Positions 36,335 through 55,330 of a stretch of DNA of 64,000 nt are shown here, piece by piece. Source of the DNA: Cololabis saira (lineage: Eukaryota > Chordata > Actinopteri > Beloniformes > Belonidae); assembly GCF_033807715.1 (NCBI RefSeq), contig NC_084592.1, forward strand, positions 22,639,501 to 22,703,500, read 5' to 3'. How positions within the stretch are numbered: position 1 is the first letter of the stretch; each line of letters starts with the position of its first letter. A program made the position numbers and the translations under genes. The notes beneath the pieces are model-generated. The model was not told where the DNA came from. It saw only the letters and a program-made list of their open reading frames with translations, and searched no databases.

Positions 36335-39300
36335 GCCAGGGAATTGCACACAACAAAACAAGAGCACACAATCACAAGCTACTTCAAAACTCTCAGTCAC
36401 CACTAGGGATGTCAAACCCTACGTTGCCGTGCCAACCCAATCAACTGCCCATTTACGAAACAGGAGCTTGTTATGTTCCAAAGTTGGTATGACCCAAACT
36501 GCTTCTCTTCTCTCAGAACTGTCAAATGTTGAATTTATTTGATGAGTTTGGCCCCGTTTTTTTCTTTGCGAATTTCAAAATGAAAAGAAATTGTTTTGTT
36601 TTAAAAGCCCCAAGAGTTTTGGGTCATTGTACACTTTATTTGGCTCCCGAGTTAATGTACTCTCCTTGAGGACACTGCGGGGAAAAAAGGAGCTTTTTTT
36701 TTTTTCAAGCTAACAAAGTAAACTATTACAGTCATAAGAAGTCCGTTCCAGTGGGAGTGTAGTGGGAAGGAAAAATAATCGCAACAATGCACTTAACATT
36801 CGTACCCCTCCAGATAAAGCAGCATCATATGTCTTTTAAGTCAGGGTAATGAATTTTTTTCTTTACCTTCACCGTTATCTTTAGTCTGAAGGTAATTACT
36901 GGACAATGTGTTTTGTTTTAGGATTCGGTGGGGGACGCTTTGCGTAAAATGTCACACAACAAACTCCAAGGCAGCTCTTCCTCATCACATTTCCATGAAA
37001 GGCCACCGTGTGAAGTTAAGCGTTCACGACGTCAGCATTTTGTTATCACTGACAGTAAATTTAGATGCAGTAGCGCAAGCCCTGTGCTACTTTAAAAAGA
37101 GGACCAATTTTAGATGTGAAGTGGATTAAACAAAAACAGTCTTTTTTCTGTTTTCCACTCATAAATTAGTGTCATTACTTGTATTGTTGTCATATTCCAG
37201 GTAGAGTGTGTTTATTTCTTATAATTTTCCTTCTATATATGATCCCCGATTGTTCCAACCAGAGATTTTAACAGGATACACAAAAAACCTGTACTTTCAT
37301 TTTCTTTTCTTATTCCCCTTGATTTCAAAACGTTTTGTATGTATAGTAATAGTGTTGATACATCTCCAAGTGCTCCCTTTTCTTCCGGTTATGTCAAGAA
37401 CGACTCACCTATGTGGGATTTGTTCAAGACAAAAAGCTGCTCTCTGAAAATGGTCATCCAGAAATCTGTATGTTGTAAAAAAAAAAAAAAAAATATGCAA
37501 GAGTTTTTGAAATGTCAGTTTCTATGTGTGAGTCGACATATGACCCCGTCTCTGATGGATGTTACCAAATATTAGCCAACGAGAGCGGGATTCACTTAAA
37601 TTGCTGAGGTGTGTTCTGTACTCTTCCCCCCTCTTTTTTGCCAATATAATGGTATACTTGAAAATATGACTCACTGATGTATGTATGATATGTTGTGTAA
37701 TGAAGAGAAGGTTTAAAAAGAAGCCCCCCCCCCCTCCCCGACCCCCCATTCCTGGACAAAAGACGATGGAAGCGTTTACAATAGCGCCCTCTAATGTTTA
37801 CTGCTCGACGTGTCTTCTGGACTCCCTCTGTGTGTGTGTTTGTGTGCATTTGCATTAACATGTTTCTCTCTTTGAAACTCAAATGGGCTCCATGGATTGA
37901 CAATGTGTTACATTCCAGGAACGGGATTGCGAAAAGAAGATTATTGCAGAAGAAGAACTGTTTTCTACTTGAACCTAGTGAGGGTAAAATACAACACATC
38001 AGAAATGACACAACCGGACATACAAAATTCAGCTTCTGAATGGCTACTTGAAATATGTGATATGTGTATTTTTGGTTTATTGAACTACATCCTTAAGTAC
38101 CACTAAATAATGTGGGTACTTGGACTTGGCAGAGAGGACCAATTATTTCCATCATACATCTTTATTGCATGACAATACCTGTGTAAATCGTCCAATGTGT
38201 CGTGTCATTGTTGCCATGTGACAGTTTCAGACTTTCAGTTTAGTTTGTTGGTCCAAACTTCTCTTCTCTTCTCTTCATTTACACTGTTAAAGGGCTTGAA
38301 ATGGAGGCATCTATTATGTTAAGCCACCCACTATTCTGCTGTATTGAATTATTCCAGTAATCTTTCACAGTAGTGGCTATAAAAGTGTAATTTTGGTTTG
38401 TTTACACCTCAGTCATGCATTGGTTTGTTTTTCTTTTTGACTGTGGTGCAATTTTAAACATTGTTAGCCTCGACTTGGAAACAATATGTAAATTTGAAAC
38501 GTCGCTCCCTCTTTTGGAGACAAAACTAATAATAATTAAAATTATATTGTTTAATTTTTCTTTCTTACAACTACTTTCTGTTACTTCCTGTCAAATCATA
38601 GTCTGTATGTTGGGGAAATATTTTGATTGTACATATTGGCCTGTAAATAATCTTTTCATGTACAAATGTTTGGCTCCACTTTCATATTTACACCATGGAC
38701 ATTTATGCAGCTTATTCTTTTCTAATGGAGTAGCGCTTTTATGTTGTGATTCTGTACTGTATGTATGTCATTTGGCTCGGTGCAGTTGCGCTTGCTGTTT
38801 TAATATTTGACGATGAAAATTCAGCAAAGAAACTGAGCCTTGACTATGAATCTTCCTTTTCTTACACCCACTTTGAATGTGTATCAATCAGCTGGTTAGT
38901 GTTATATTATCATTCTCATTATTATTATTAAGCATGGACTTATATGGACCTAACATATGATAAACATTGTGATCCTAAAATTAATGGTCTTGTTGTCTTT
39001 CCAGTCCCTCATTGCAACAGAAATGAGAACGATAACAAATATAAGATATTAGGATAAGAAGTACGATGTTAAGATGTTCAAACGTAATCAGGTTAGAAGA
39101 AGTTTTTCATAGAAAAAGCGTTCAGGCATTGCAAACACAGCGCCACATGCAAGAGGAGACCACAGAAAGAGGCTGTCTTCATTTAAAAGAAACAGAACAG
39201 ATGAACACGCTGCCCTTTGCAACTGACCTCCTGCATAATGACTGCGAAGCGTTTCTTACTGACGGAAGCAGCGAAGAAACTGATGAGAACAGAAACTTCT

Positions 39301-40000
39301 GAGCAACGTGGTTTGACTAATTACTGGAATAGCAGTCACATTCTGCTTTTCTGTGCTCCTTTATATCATTTTGTGTAATTATTTCTCCCAAAATCTTCAT
39401 CTTGTCTTTTTCTGCTTGAATAACAATCCCATTACATTTGCCCCTGCCCGCCCCCCCCCTTATTTTCTCCCTGTACCACCCTTTCTGTTGCTCTTTGTTG
39501 CATGCTCATTTGTCTGTTTCTCCTCTGTCCTTTCCTCCACACCCAAACCCCCACCCTTATTTTTCATCTCTGCTGACATTTTCCCTTCAGTGGCTTCAAA
39601 TGCAAATGACACAGACTGTAAGTCTCATTGCTTTTCTAATCTGCTTTCTGCTGGACACAAAGCAGCACCAGGGACAGCTCATTAAAGAGCCACTGTTCAC
39701 GTTTCCCTGCTCCAACATCAGCCTGGGTGCCGAACACTGTGAATTCTATGCATAAAAGTCAATTAAACCTTGTCAGAGGAGTGTTAGGTTGGACTAGGAA
39801 AGCGAGTGTCATCCGGGTTCATTGGGTCAGTCAGCGAAGAGGCACGTATGCTATCTGAAGAATGCTAATGATAAAAAGTTCAAAAGCTAGACTGTGTTAG
39901 AAAACACAGCAATGTTACAGGAAGAAAACTCAAAGACTGGGTAAGCTTTAGCACCTTCAAGTGGCAAAGGTCTTTATTTGAGGTTTTTGTCACAGTGAAA
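36335..40000 (+). other. tmem198 3' UTR and convergent spacer
   Basis: AT-rich sequence between the tmem198 stop codon and the desmin 3' end, with no coding frame and little recognisable repeat. It contains homopolymer runs (A at 37477-37493, C-rich 37726-37742). The tmem198 3' UTR must start here, but I could not pick its poly(A) signal. AATAAA hexamers on the plus strand appear only from about 40286 and 40331, inside the desmin 3' UTR, and ATTAAA variants occur near 38532 and 39762. Very long or overlapping convergent 3' UTRs are therefore possible. Confidence 0.4.
39973..39978 (-). terminator. des: Candidate desmin poly(A) signal (AATAAA)
   Basis: TTTATT on the plus strand reads AATAAA on the desmin strand, about 565 nt past the stop codon. 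It is the first canonical hexamer I found downstream of the stop. Cleavage position is not determinable here. Confidence 0.45.
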
Positions 40001-40542
40001 CAGCATACCATGGTTGCCCGTGCACATACAGTCAAACATCCAGGACATGCTACAGAGCTCAAACTTAACATGACCGTGTTCCCCTTTCATTCAGTATTTG
40101 AGCTTATGATATTTTCAAATCCAACTTCTCACGTTCCTTAAATCAGCAACACAAATAACCCATTTTAATCAATGTTAATGCGTCCATTGAGATCGACTGT
40201 TACAATTTTTCTTTTCACCATGGTGTTCTTGTCAAATTGCATTGACTTTCTTTCAGCGGTACAGGTCTTGATCATCATTGAGAAAAAAATAAACAAAGTC
40301 TGATGCCTTTGCGAAATGGAAGATAATACGAATAAAGAATGAACTCCTGGAATGCCTTCTATTTAAAACCAGGCTTAAAGGCATTGTGCCTGTGTTGTGA
40401 TGGTTACAGTGGACCATATCCACTTACATAACTCACCGTTTACATGTGTTCTACCACTAAAACATATAAATTCTTACATTCGTAGGAGGAATCCTATTGA
40501 ATTTCAGTTCATTTTTTCATTTTTAGGTGTTATGTTGCCTTG

Positions 40543-46103
<5,561 letters not shown>

Positions 46104-46226
46104 GGCCGGTTGACTGGTTTGCTTGGTTGTTGGTTTGAAGGAGCCTCTTGAGGTGCTGAGACCCAACTGTCCTGCTGGGGCAACTGGGAGGGAGGGAAAG
46201 TGAAGCAAAGCCAGACTCTGGAGCAA

Positions 46227-46236
46227 CTATTTGTAG
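46227..46236 (-). promoter_or_regulatory. des: TATA-like / MEF2-like box upstream of desmin
   Basis: CTACAAATAG on the desmin strand, about 125-133 bp before the start codon. It differs by one base from a CTATAAATAG muscle TATA box and by one from the MEF2 consensus. CAACTG E-boxes lie between it and the ATG. The role is inferred from position and similarity only. Confidence 0.3.
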
Positions 46237-47585
46237 GCCTAACACACCTACTCCTGACTCTGACCCCTCCTCTCTGTCGTCCCTTTGTCCATTCACTGTC
46301 CTCCAACCCTCCCCCTCCCCACCCCACCCCTCCAATGAATCAGTTTCTTCCTTTGATTGATCACTTTTCGGCCTGTTCATTTTCCCTTATTTTTTGTACT
46401 TCTCTGTCAGACTGCTTCAGTCTTACAGAAGTCTTACATAAGCATAATTATGCCGATTGTGATCATTAATACAACATATGGCAACTTTAGGAGACAAGTC
46501 TTCTTATATTTGTTTATTATGGCTGCATTTTCAAATCTATTATACTGTATAAGAAGGTCCAAACTAAAATTCCTTCTTATTGATCCGGCAAATTCAACTT
46601 AGTTTCATTAGCATCAATAATATTTCATTATGAATTATCTCCTTTCGTAAATAGACAGTGACTCTGATTTCTTTGGGCATCTGTTTTTATTGAAGGAATT
46701 TCCTTTATATCTATTTTAGCTCTTAAGTCAGTCATTTTAGCTTCAGGCTTTTTACTCCTCACATTCCTCTCCCCCCCTGGTCTCGCCTGTTGCCAGCCGT
46801 CGGTTCAGCTGTTGATGGCGTCTGCTTTCAACTGCTGGTAAGGAAAGTCATCTGTTCATGTAAGAGAGCGAGAGTGAGTGGGTGTTTTTGGATGGATGCG
46901 GGACTGCTGCATGAGTGAGTAAGAAAAGTGAGTCATTCCGTCACTATGCTTGTGCGCTGGCACTCTAATGTGGGGAATTGACATAATGTCAGGTTAGACA
47001 TATCACAAACACTAAACCGCATCTATAATAACAGGGGGGTGTTTAGCAGAGAACAAGACCCCTCTTGAGATAAGTTAGGGGTGCCCTGACATCTTTTTCA
47101 CACTCAAAAACATATACGATCGCACGTTTGAACAATAAAGGTCTTTCTTAATCTACCTTAGATTTTCTGTTAAGTCCAGTCCATATTTACTGTTATTTAT
47201 TGCTTATATTGTATTTTTCCATTTCTGTTTGACTTTATTGTTGTTATTTCTATCTAATATAATTTTTTTTATGTTTATATATTTATTTATTCATATTTGC
47301 TCAGAGTTTTTAGTTTTGAAATCTGGTGTTTTCCTCAGTGGGAGTCTTTTGTTGACTTCCGTTGTCCATAGTGCCTTCCTATAGAGATGCTGTTTGGCAC
47401 TCCCGGCCTGGGCCCTCTTACATGCAGCCTGCTCCCCGGTGTAGCAGCCGTTCTCGATGCAGCTGTCTCCCTGTGATAGTGTTCCCTCACTGCTTCTTCT
47501 GTGCTCAGCAATGTTGTCCATGTTATTATTTCTTTAAATCTTTGATAATGTTTTATCATTGATAGTGGGGAAGGTGTCAGGCCTG
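46237..47585. other. Desmin-ptprn spacer, desmin-proximal part
   Basis: C/T-rich (plus strand) near 46260-46330, then AT-rich. No gene recognised. As the upstream flank of desmin it is the natural place for muscle control elements, but I cannot point to a convincing cluster. Confidence 0.4.
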
Positions 47586-47865
47586 CTGTCAGGCTGGTGT
47601 GGTGAGGACCCAGATGCAGGAGAGCGAGGCAGGAGTTCAACAAAAAACAGGGTTTATTCCAGAAAAGGCAAGAACCAAAAACAAGCAAAAACAGGAAACA
47701 TGGAGGGAAGCACAGTGCAGAACCACAAGGAGCAAGGGAATGACAAGACCAGATATACACAGGGGATAACGAGACACAGGTGCAGACAATCAGGGCAGAT
47801 GGGACACAGGCGGGACAGAACAGAAACTCAAAGACGGGGGGGAGGGAAGTGTCAAACCCTGACAG
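47586..47865. mobile_element. Short MITE with CTGTCAGG ends
   Basis: Starts CTGTCAGG (47586-47593) and ends CCTGACAG (47858-47865). The interior is purine-rich (CAGGAGAGCGAGGCAGGAG, AACAGGGTTTATTCCAG, GGGACACAGGCGGGACAGAA), as in a fish repeat commonly seen at promoters and introns. No coding content. Confidence 0.6.
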
Positions 47866-47894
47866 AAGGGGGGTGGTCAGACGGATGGGACTGA

Positions 47895-47995
47895 CTTGGT
47901 TATTACTGTTAAGCACTGTGTGCTGCATTTTATAGTACGAAAAGTGCTATGGAATAAATACATTTTGATTTGATTTGATTCATATTCATAACATC
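47895..47995 (+). repeat. LINE/SINE 3' tail with (TTTGA)n
   Basis: Reads AGTACGAAAAGTGCTATGGA, then AATAAATACATTTTGATTTG and further TTTGA pentamers. This is the kind of 3' end shared by L2-type LINEs and their SINEs. Confidence 0.5.
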
Positions 47996-48159
47996 TGATG
48001 AAGTTCAGTTCAGTTATGTGTTTACATGTAGGGACTCAACTAAAAATAGTTTGGTCTTTACCCAGTCTTATAGTTACAAAAACAGCATATAATATGTCAT
48101 GCCATATATCTATTTTACAAAAATTGAGAGTACAATTAGAAAGAGAATGAACAAGTTTG

Positions 48160-49070
48160 TGTTGAGGCATCCATTGTTCTGCTGGGGGACTTCAACGCTG
48201 TGAACAACAGTGTTAGCTGGGAGGGTGTGGTTGGGAGGAGCTCCGCTATCAACTCTGAGTTGAATCAGATGGCGGGATAAGATGCCAGGTAGACCCAACA
48301 GGGTCAAATGTACACTGAGATTTTGCTTGAAACATCTGTCAGAAAAAACAGCTAGATAGAACTTCCTCTGGCAGAGCTGCAATCATGTCTCAAGGCATGG
48401 TTCAAAGGTCCCCATGTTGTAGGGCTCTCTGGATTGGCATGCCTCTGTAACATTGCATGGACATCAAGAGCAGTCCCTCTGGACTGGCAGACTGGGATGG
48501 TGGTTTTAACAAAGGGAGAAAGGAGGGTGTGTTCCAATTACAGAGAAATTGCACTCCTCAGCTTCCTTGGGAAGGTCTATGCATGGATGCTGGAGAAGAG
48601 AGTCCGACTGATTGTTGAACTTTGGAGTCAGGAGGAACAAGGTAGCTTCCATCTTCTTCGTGGAACACTGGACCAGTTCTTTTCCTACACAAAGATCCTG
48701 AAGGGATCATGTGATTTGTTTACTTATGAAGGCATTCATCCCTCATAGTACTTTGTGCAGAGGTGCTCCAAGAGTGTGGGATTCTGGGTCCTTTGCTGCA
48801 AGCTTGCAGTCGCTTTATAAACAGAGCAAGACTTCAGCCTGCGCTTCCAGTAGTAAGTCTAATTTCTTCTTCTGACTTGCACTGCCTTTTGTCATCATAT
48901 GTGCTTATTACTTTTATGGACAGTATTTCAGGGGCAGAGGAGGTCTGGTTTGATGGCCTCAGGATTCCATCACTGCTTTTTGCAGATGATGTGGTCCTGT
49001 TGGTTTCATCAAACCATGATCCTCAGCTTTCCTTGGAGGGGTTAGCAGCCAAGTGTGAATTGTTGTAAGT
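48160..49070 (+). mobile_element. RTE-/CFDP2-like LINE, heavily decayed copy
   Basis: Pieces in order: IVLLGDFNAVNN (endonuclease core, 48172-48210), DWQTGMVVLTKGERRVCSNYRE (RT start, 48485-48550), LEKRVRLIVE, EEQGSFHLLRGTLDQFF (RT palm approach), then LRIPSLLFADDVVLLVSSN (RT active site, 48958-49015). Large deletions and frameshifts separate them. Same family as the copy at 61608. Confidence 0.8.
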
Positions 49071-49089
49071 TGTTTCAGTGGCTACACTT

Positions 49090-49165
49090 CAATTCATTCA
49101 TTCATTCGTTAATTCATTCATTCAGTCATTCAATTATTAATTCATTCAATCATTCAATCATTTTC
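49090..49165. repeat. (ATTC)n-like tetranucleotide tract
   Basis: Imperfect ATTC repeats with ATTA and ATCA variants, just after the LINE relic. Confidence 0.85.
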
Positions 49166-52100
49166 CATATGCCACCTTTCATTCGGTGAGAGGGTAGGTA
49201 CACCATAGACTTTTCATCCTTGAATGGTCACACCATGACTCTTATATAGATGACTAGCTTATATAGAAATTGACTGGTCCAATTTATCATACTGTGGGAA
49301 TATACTTCTTTCTTTTATTTTTATATTAAATTAATACATTTCAGTCCTACTTATGATGGCTGAAGTAGTTCTAAAGGTGCACCAGAGTTACATACATATC
49401 CTTGCTTACATTAGAAATGGCTTGCTGTCAAGAAGGTCACATACTCCACTCTGTCATTAGAGCTCTGCAGGGGATTCACACACATTGTGCGTGGGTTGTC
49501 AGATGCATTGCTTGAGTATTTTACGAGTCTGGCGGTAAGTTAGAAGTTGACTGAGTCTGGGTGTGTTTGCAATCTATAATGTAGTTAGTGGAAAATAATC
49601 TGCTCACATGAGGAAAAAAAAATGTCACAACTTTACCCACCATCCTACAGTACTGATGTGATAATCATTCACAACGCTGATATCTCTACTACGTCATGAA
49701 TGTTTGGTTACATTTTAGCAAGTAAGATCAGTAATGTGTTCATTTATATGAGGTGCATGAATCAAAGTTTTTAATTTCAACCAAATGCTGCGATACACGG
49801 ATTAGAAAATATTGACTACACTTGAACAGTCGGTTTTATGGAGTTTAAGACATGTTTGCAATAAAGCGAAAAACAAGGATAAGGAAACAGGAATGCTCTC
49901 TGTGGAATCAGCTCTCACAGAGGCATCTATGTTATTTTAAATCTTCAGACCTATAACATTTCCAACTTGCATAAAAAAAAGAAAATATGGTGTGGATGAA
50001 TTTGTATCTTCAAAGGTATATGTGGTGGACGTGTCATTGTGTGTGGTCATGAACATATTTGTGTTTCGTGAAGCAGTGGACATGTCAGCTGCTAATGGTG
50101 TCACCTCTATTTTTAGGTTTCCCGTTTGAACTCAGCTGTCTGGCCTCTTTCTCGAAAGAACACTGGACTGAAGATAGAAACTGACAGCTTTAATTAAAAC
50201 AAGAAAAAAATCATGTATGCATTTTTACTGGCACATTCTGGAATTAATACATCTGCTCATGAGCAAAGTTGAGTACTCAATTAGACTAATATTCGCCTCG
50301 GTTCATTAAACAAATCAATACATGACAGGTCATCTTGTCATTTTTATGGTATTTTAGAGGAAAGCCACCGTTTGGCTCCTAGTACTTTGTTAAGACGTGT
50401 TGACAAAACTCAAAAGACTTTTCATCACCTTTGAGATGTATGACTTTCATAGAAATCTACAAATACAAACTTAAAGCCAAACTGCTAATTAGCAAATGTT
50501 AGCATGTAGGAAAGTGACTATAGTGACTGTTAGATAAAGAATAGCATTTGTAATGTATATACAATGTTCACTGCAAAAATGCAGCCCAATGTTTTGTGAC
50601 TCTGGGAATACAGCACTCGACGTTTCAGGGAACATGACTTTGCTTGTTTCATTGCCATGAAAGTGAGTAAAATCCCCAAATAGACTTGGGCTAAAAAAGC
50701 TTTAACAGAGTTCTGTACACACTGTGATTTAACATTTCAATTACTGACCATGACCCATGTCGTCTCTTCTATACTTTACTTGCCTAGTACACTTGTATCC
50801 GAAATAACGTGGGGACTTTTCTCCACCAGGATATGAAATAATCTGATACATGCATGATGTGACTTGACTGGTAACCAGATGATATGTGAGGAAAAGGCAT
50901 CCTGGTGGTTTCCGGTTCAACGCCACAACATTAGCGCAGGAGGGAGAGTGGGCAACCAAAGGTTGCCTACCAACCCCAGACTCTAAACCAATACACAGTG
51001 AACCGTAGCCTAGAAAAGAAACTCTTAAATTAGCAACCGAAACAGTTATCACACTGTCTCATATAATACAAGTCCCAGAATGCCACCAACCCAGTGTTAT
51101 ACTTCAACCATCTAACAATATAAACAATATCTATGACAAATTCCCAAGACATTTCAACTTTGGGGAAAGTGTTACTTACTGCATATGAAAATGAAAAGTC
51201 AGATTGTTTTAGTAAGCACTGAAATCCACTTACGGCCTAGCCCCCACCTCTCTCAAGCCATCATCCCAGTCCCTAATCACTTCCCAGAGCTCTAAATGAG
51301 TCTGTCTGGGATGATATGAGGAGACAGAAGTAAATCTGACAGCCTCTCAGAAGTCCTGTGACAAATTCTCCAGCCTGCAGAATGCTAGTGTTATCAAAAG
51401 CTGAGTAGTGTGCATGACATGATGGGAAGTTGTTTGTGGATCCCTTTAAACAATACACATTACAAATTAACATTTAGAGATTTATCATTTTTAGAAATAC
51501 ACAATTCATACAATTTAGGGAAAGTTGAATGAAGAATAAATAATAAGCAAAAATTCCAGATTAATCGGGTGTGTGTACTTTTTCCGTACTTTTTGTTGGA
51601 CTTAAGTAGTGCAATAGGTGAGGAGAAGTTAGATGGTTTCATCCTTCACAAACACGGAACGCATGTTGCTCAGCAACCCAACTAAACATGCATACACACA
51701 TGCCAAAGAGTTGAGCTGCAGTCCTGGTGACCCAAGGACGAAAGTAGAGAGTGAAGAGGAGGGAAGATTGCACTTCTACGTCTCTGTGCGTGCCATGTGC
51801 TTTTGCATATTCGGGATTGCATGCGAGTAAGAAACACAGACACCTGAGCAACCTAATATATGTTTTACAACAAGAACTGTTGCAGATTTACTTCAGATCT
51901 ATCTGTGAGATATGTGATATGAAAATAAAGCAGCAGGATAGTGTGCCTGAAATAGCAGCAGACCTCAAATCAAGCCAAGTCACACAACAATACTTGTGTC
52001 CCTATTTGATTACCATCAACAAAACTCTACAAGTTATCATTCAAGTTTCAGATTTACCATTTGAAACCTTGTATTACCGATTTCACACTGCTGAAACTGA

Positions 52101-52740
52101 AATTCATGATTGAGCTGCAGAAAAACATCAGCAGTGGACATGCTTTAAGTCCTGAATATTCATTTTATTATATCTAGTGTTTTCAACGACCGAATTCTGT
52201 TAACATAACTTAGACAGAAAGACTGCTGCAGCGGGATAAGACTCTGTGTCATATGCATTGACCACCTGCTATGCGTGCTATGCAGAAGCCTTTTATAACT
52301 TGTGTGCTTCCAAATATAGGAGTGCCTCATAGTATACACAAAAAACATGAGATTTGCTTTTTAACCTGCAATTCCTTTGCTATTTCTTACATGCAAAAGA
52401 CAATTGGAAAAAAATAAATAAGAGCTCCTGGCATGTGAATGTGGGTGCCCGGAGGCTAATAACCAACCTAGAAGAGTCCCAGGGAATGTGGATCCTCATT
52501 GAATTTCTTTATTGATTTTTGCATCTTATCTTTTGAAGTTGTTTCTTTTGAATCAAATATCAGATTTGTTATTTGTTACCAGGGCTGTAACCTTGGTTTC
52601 AAAATTAGTGAGGTCCAAATGTTTTTCTTCAGTATATTCTAATCAAACCAGAATCAAGAAGTGAGGCTGTATTTGTATGACAGTCATATTAACGTATTTA
52701 CTCTCTTTCTCCAGCCTCAACGAAATCACATACAACTGGC

Positions 52741-52829
<89 letters not shown>

Positions 52830-53290
52830 ACTTTCCATGTGATAATATGCACAACAGGCTGCATCTTCTTGAATGGAATGATGAAACCTTTCATATAGAG
52901 TATCTATGTTGTCACCCAGTTATTTTGAAGCAAACAAATTTCCCTAGACAAATTGTCAGCCCTTTCCTTTTCTTTCTTTCTGTCCTTTCAGCTGCTTCTA
53001 ATTCTTATTAAAAAGGACTTTAAAACACTCTGTCCTAATCTCTTTGAAAATGTGTTTCTCTTTGATTGTGTTCATCACCGGCATTAGACATTGTTGGTAT
53101 CTCTTGACCATGATTTCAAATGCTTTGAACCTTTTAATGCATGCAATTATTTCTAAAATATACAGAGTACAGTTATAGTATAATACAAAACAGTTATGAC
53201 AATACAACATAAAGAACGTTAACAGGTTCTCTTTTAAATGCTACTTCAGAGACTTATGATACCATAGTCCAGATATATCTGAAGATCCCA
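49166..53290. other. Desmin-ptprn spacer, central part
   Basis: AT-rich, with no recognised gene. Holds the long (TA)n at 52740-52823. Open frames up to 120 codons (for example 51751-52113) lack conserved features. Confidence 0.45.
52740..52823. repeat. (TA)n microsatellite, 84 bp
   Basis: About 42 AT dinucleotides with a single C interruption near 52766; fully self-complementary. Confidence 0.97.
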
Positions 53291-53296
53291 CTTACA

Positions 53297-53545
53297 ATGT
53301 TTATTACCACACCACTTATTTTCACTATCCCGTATAGGGGTCGCCAGACCGGATCATCTGTTTCCATCTTACAATACCTTCTTGTCTTCCAGCCTACTGC
53401 ATATATCCTCTTTCACTCCACCTAGAAATCTCTGGTCTTCCCTTCTCTCAACCCTGGCAGTGCCATCTCCAGCATCTTTTCACCAATCTATTCATGATCC
53501 CTCCTCTTTACGTGTCTGGACCATCTCAATCTAGTCTCTCAAACA
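53297..53545 (-). mobile_element. RTE-type LINE C-terminal fragment
   Basis: On the minus strand, broken frames give GDGTARVERREDQRFLGGVKED and RLEDKKVL, matching the C-terminal end of RTE-like polyproteins (ELPG..RRGRPKRRWMDVVKEDM type), followed by SGLATPIRDSENKW. No RT core is left. Confidence 0.6.
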
Positions 53546-54929
53546 CAAAGAAAGCATTGTGAAAAAATAATCTGACCTTAACATTAGAAAACAATTTTGG
53601 AACCTGTTGATGTTTAATAGTATAATGAACTACCTCTTAACTTCAGCCAGGTATGTTCCATTTACCTCAGAGGTCATAACATCCCACCTGAGGTGACTGA
53701 GATCCAGTTTCAGTTGAAACATTCAACGTCCAACTTGGAAATTCAGACCTCCAAGTACATAGAAAGGGCTCGGGGTTCAGTTGTTCACCTCAAATAAGTA
53801 GGTGGCAAACTCTCACAAGCCTGAAGCCTCAGGATGAATGATACAAATGGCTTGGGTTATGTATCATTATCCCAGGTGGCTCGTTTTCAAAGTGTACTTC
53901 TATAATAACAGATATTAATATCCCTGTTGAAATATCTTCTGAGTGAAAACCAAATAGCTATTTTTTTATTGCCTCGTTTTAACATTTATCATCTTGTCTG
54001 TACCTCAGTAACCTCATCGCTAGTTGGGACATTTCATTATACAGATAAAAATGCAATTATTCAATGTGTCTCAGTCTTGTACAACAAATTATCCATAAAC
54101 TCCATGTGGTGTGGCACACAGCCCCATTGTGGTTGTGTGCAGTTTTCTGAATTCTAAACAGTATTTCATGTTTTTTCTTAAATTGCCTTATGACTTACAA
54201 AAATAAATAAATGAATGTTTTCTGCTACTCCTTGATGGTGCATGGTCAGTGTAAGGCATAATAAATCATTTCCAAACAGTGGTTTTTAAACACAAGAGGG
54301 AGCAAGAGGACAGATTTACTGTTGGCAGCTCTCCCACTACCTTTCAAAAGCTGATAAAACTGAAAAGTGATGTCACACTCAATTGAAATTCATCAAGTTC
54401 TCCGCCAACGACCTCAGCATGATACTTCTAAAGTGTGTAATTCAAAGAAACATTAAAGGCGAGGAACATGTAGCTGAGACAAAAGAGTAATCCACTCATC
54501 GGCCACTTTATTAGGTATATCTAAAGTGTATTTCACCTAAATGTAATAAATATGTCCTTACAAATTACTTAATTTGCTATAAGTTATTCAGTTTTGGGTT
54601 AGGAATAGATACTAGGGGTCTATGGTCTTATCCGAACTTTTCCTGTCTCTAAGCATGAAAGTTAAATTTCTTTTGCATTAACGTTTGTGGTAATTAAACA
54701 ATTTTAACCTGTAAAGTTTTGTGATGTAGGCTACTTTACTGCCCCACCAAAATACCAGACATTATGTTCTGGGGACCAGGTCAGGCCAGCTTGTCATGGC
54801 TGCAGGGTGGTGTAAGTGTTAATATGGGTCGATTTTTAGATCTGTCTGGGGGTCTGTGATGGCCCTGCCTGTGTGGTTGGGCCCTGCATGGCTTCATATG
54901 AAAACTATGATTCTTATATGGGACCCGAA
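53546..54929. other. Desmin-ptprn spacer, ptprn-proximal part
   Basis: No recognised gene or repeat family. Confidence 0.4.
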
Positions 54930-55272
54930 CAACATTTTCTATACCCACTTTATCCTTTGCAGGGTCACGGGGGTCTGCTGGAGCCTATCCCAGCCAATTT
55001 CAGGCGAAAGGCAGGGGTTCACCCTGGACAGGTCACCACTCCATCACAGACAGATAAACAGACAACCAGACACACTCACACCTATGGGCAATTTATAATC
55101 ATCAGTTAACCTAACATGCATGTTTTTGAACTGTGGGAGGAAGCCGGAGTACCCAGAGGTAACCCACGCAAGCACGGGGAGAACATGCAGACCCCGCCGG
55201 ACCAGGGAGTCGAACCGGGGACCTTCTTGCTGTGAGGGAACAGTGCTAACCAGTAAGCCACCGTGCTGCCCT
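54930..55272 (+). repeat. Family A dispersed repeat, longest copy
   Basis: Runs from CTATACCCACTTTATCC through GGGTCACGGGGGTCTGCTGG, CACACTCACACCTATGGGCA and CGAACCGGGGACCTTCTTGC to GCCACCGTGCTGCCC. It is the longest of the four copies in the window and serves as the reference for the others. Probably a retroposon tail; the class is not established here. Confidence 0.75.
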
Positions 55273-55281
55273 TCCTTATCA

Positions 55282-55330
55282 TTATTATTATTAGGGCCCG
55301 AGCCCTGACAGTGCGAAGGCCCTATTGAGT
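55282..55330 (+). repeat. TAGGGCCCGAG...AGGCCCTATTG fragment
   Basis: ATTATTATTATTAGGGCCCGAGCCC followed by GTGCGAAGGCCCTATTG. GGGCC and GGCCC can pair. This is the end of a dispersed fish repeat; only the end is present. Confidence 0.45.

Noticed and set aside
47335..47928. 197-codon minus-strand frame
   Set aside because: It runs across a purine-rich MITE and its flanks, has low-complexity composition and no conserved domain.
52661..53011. Ile/Tyr-repeat open frames across 52740-52823
   Set aside because: Produced by translating the (TA)n microsatellite.
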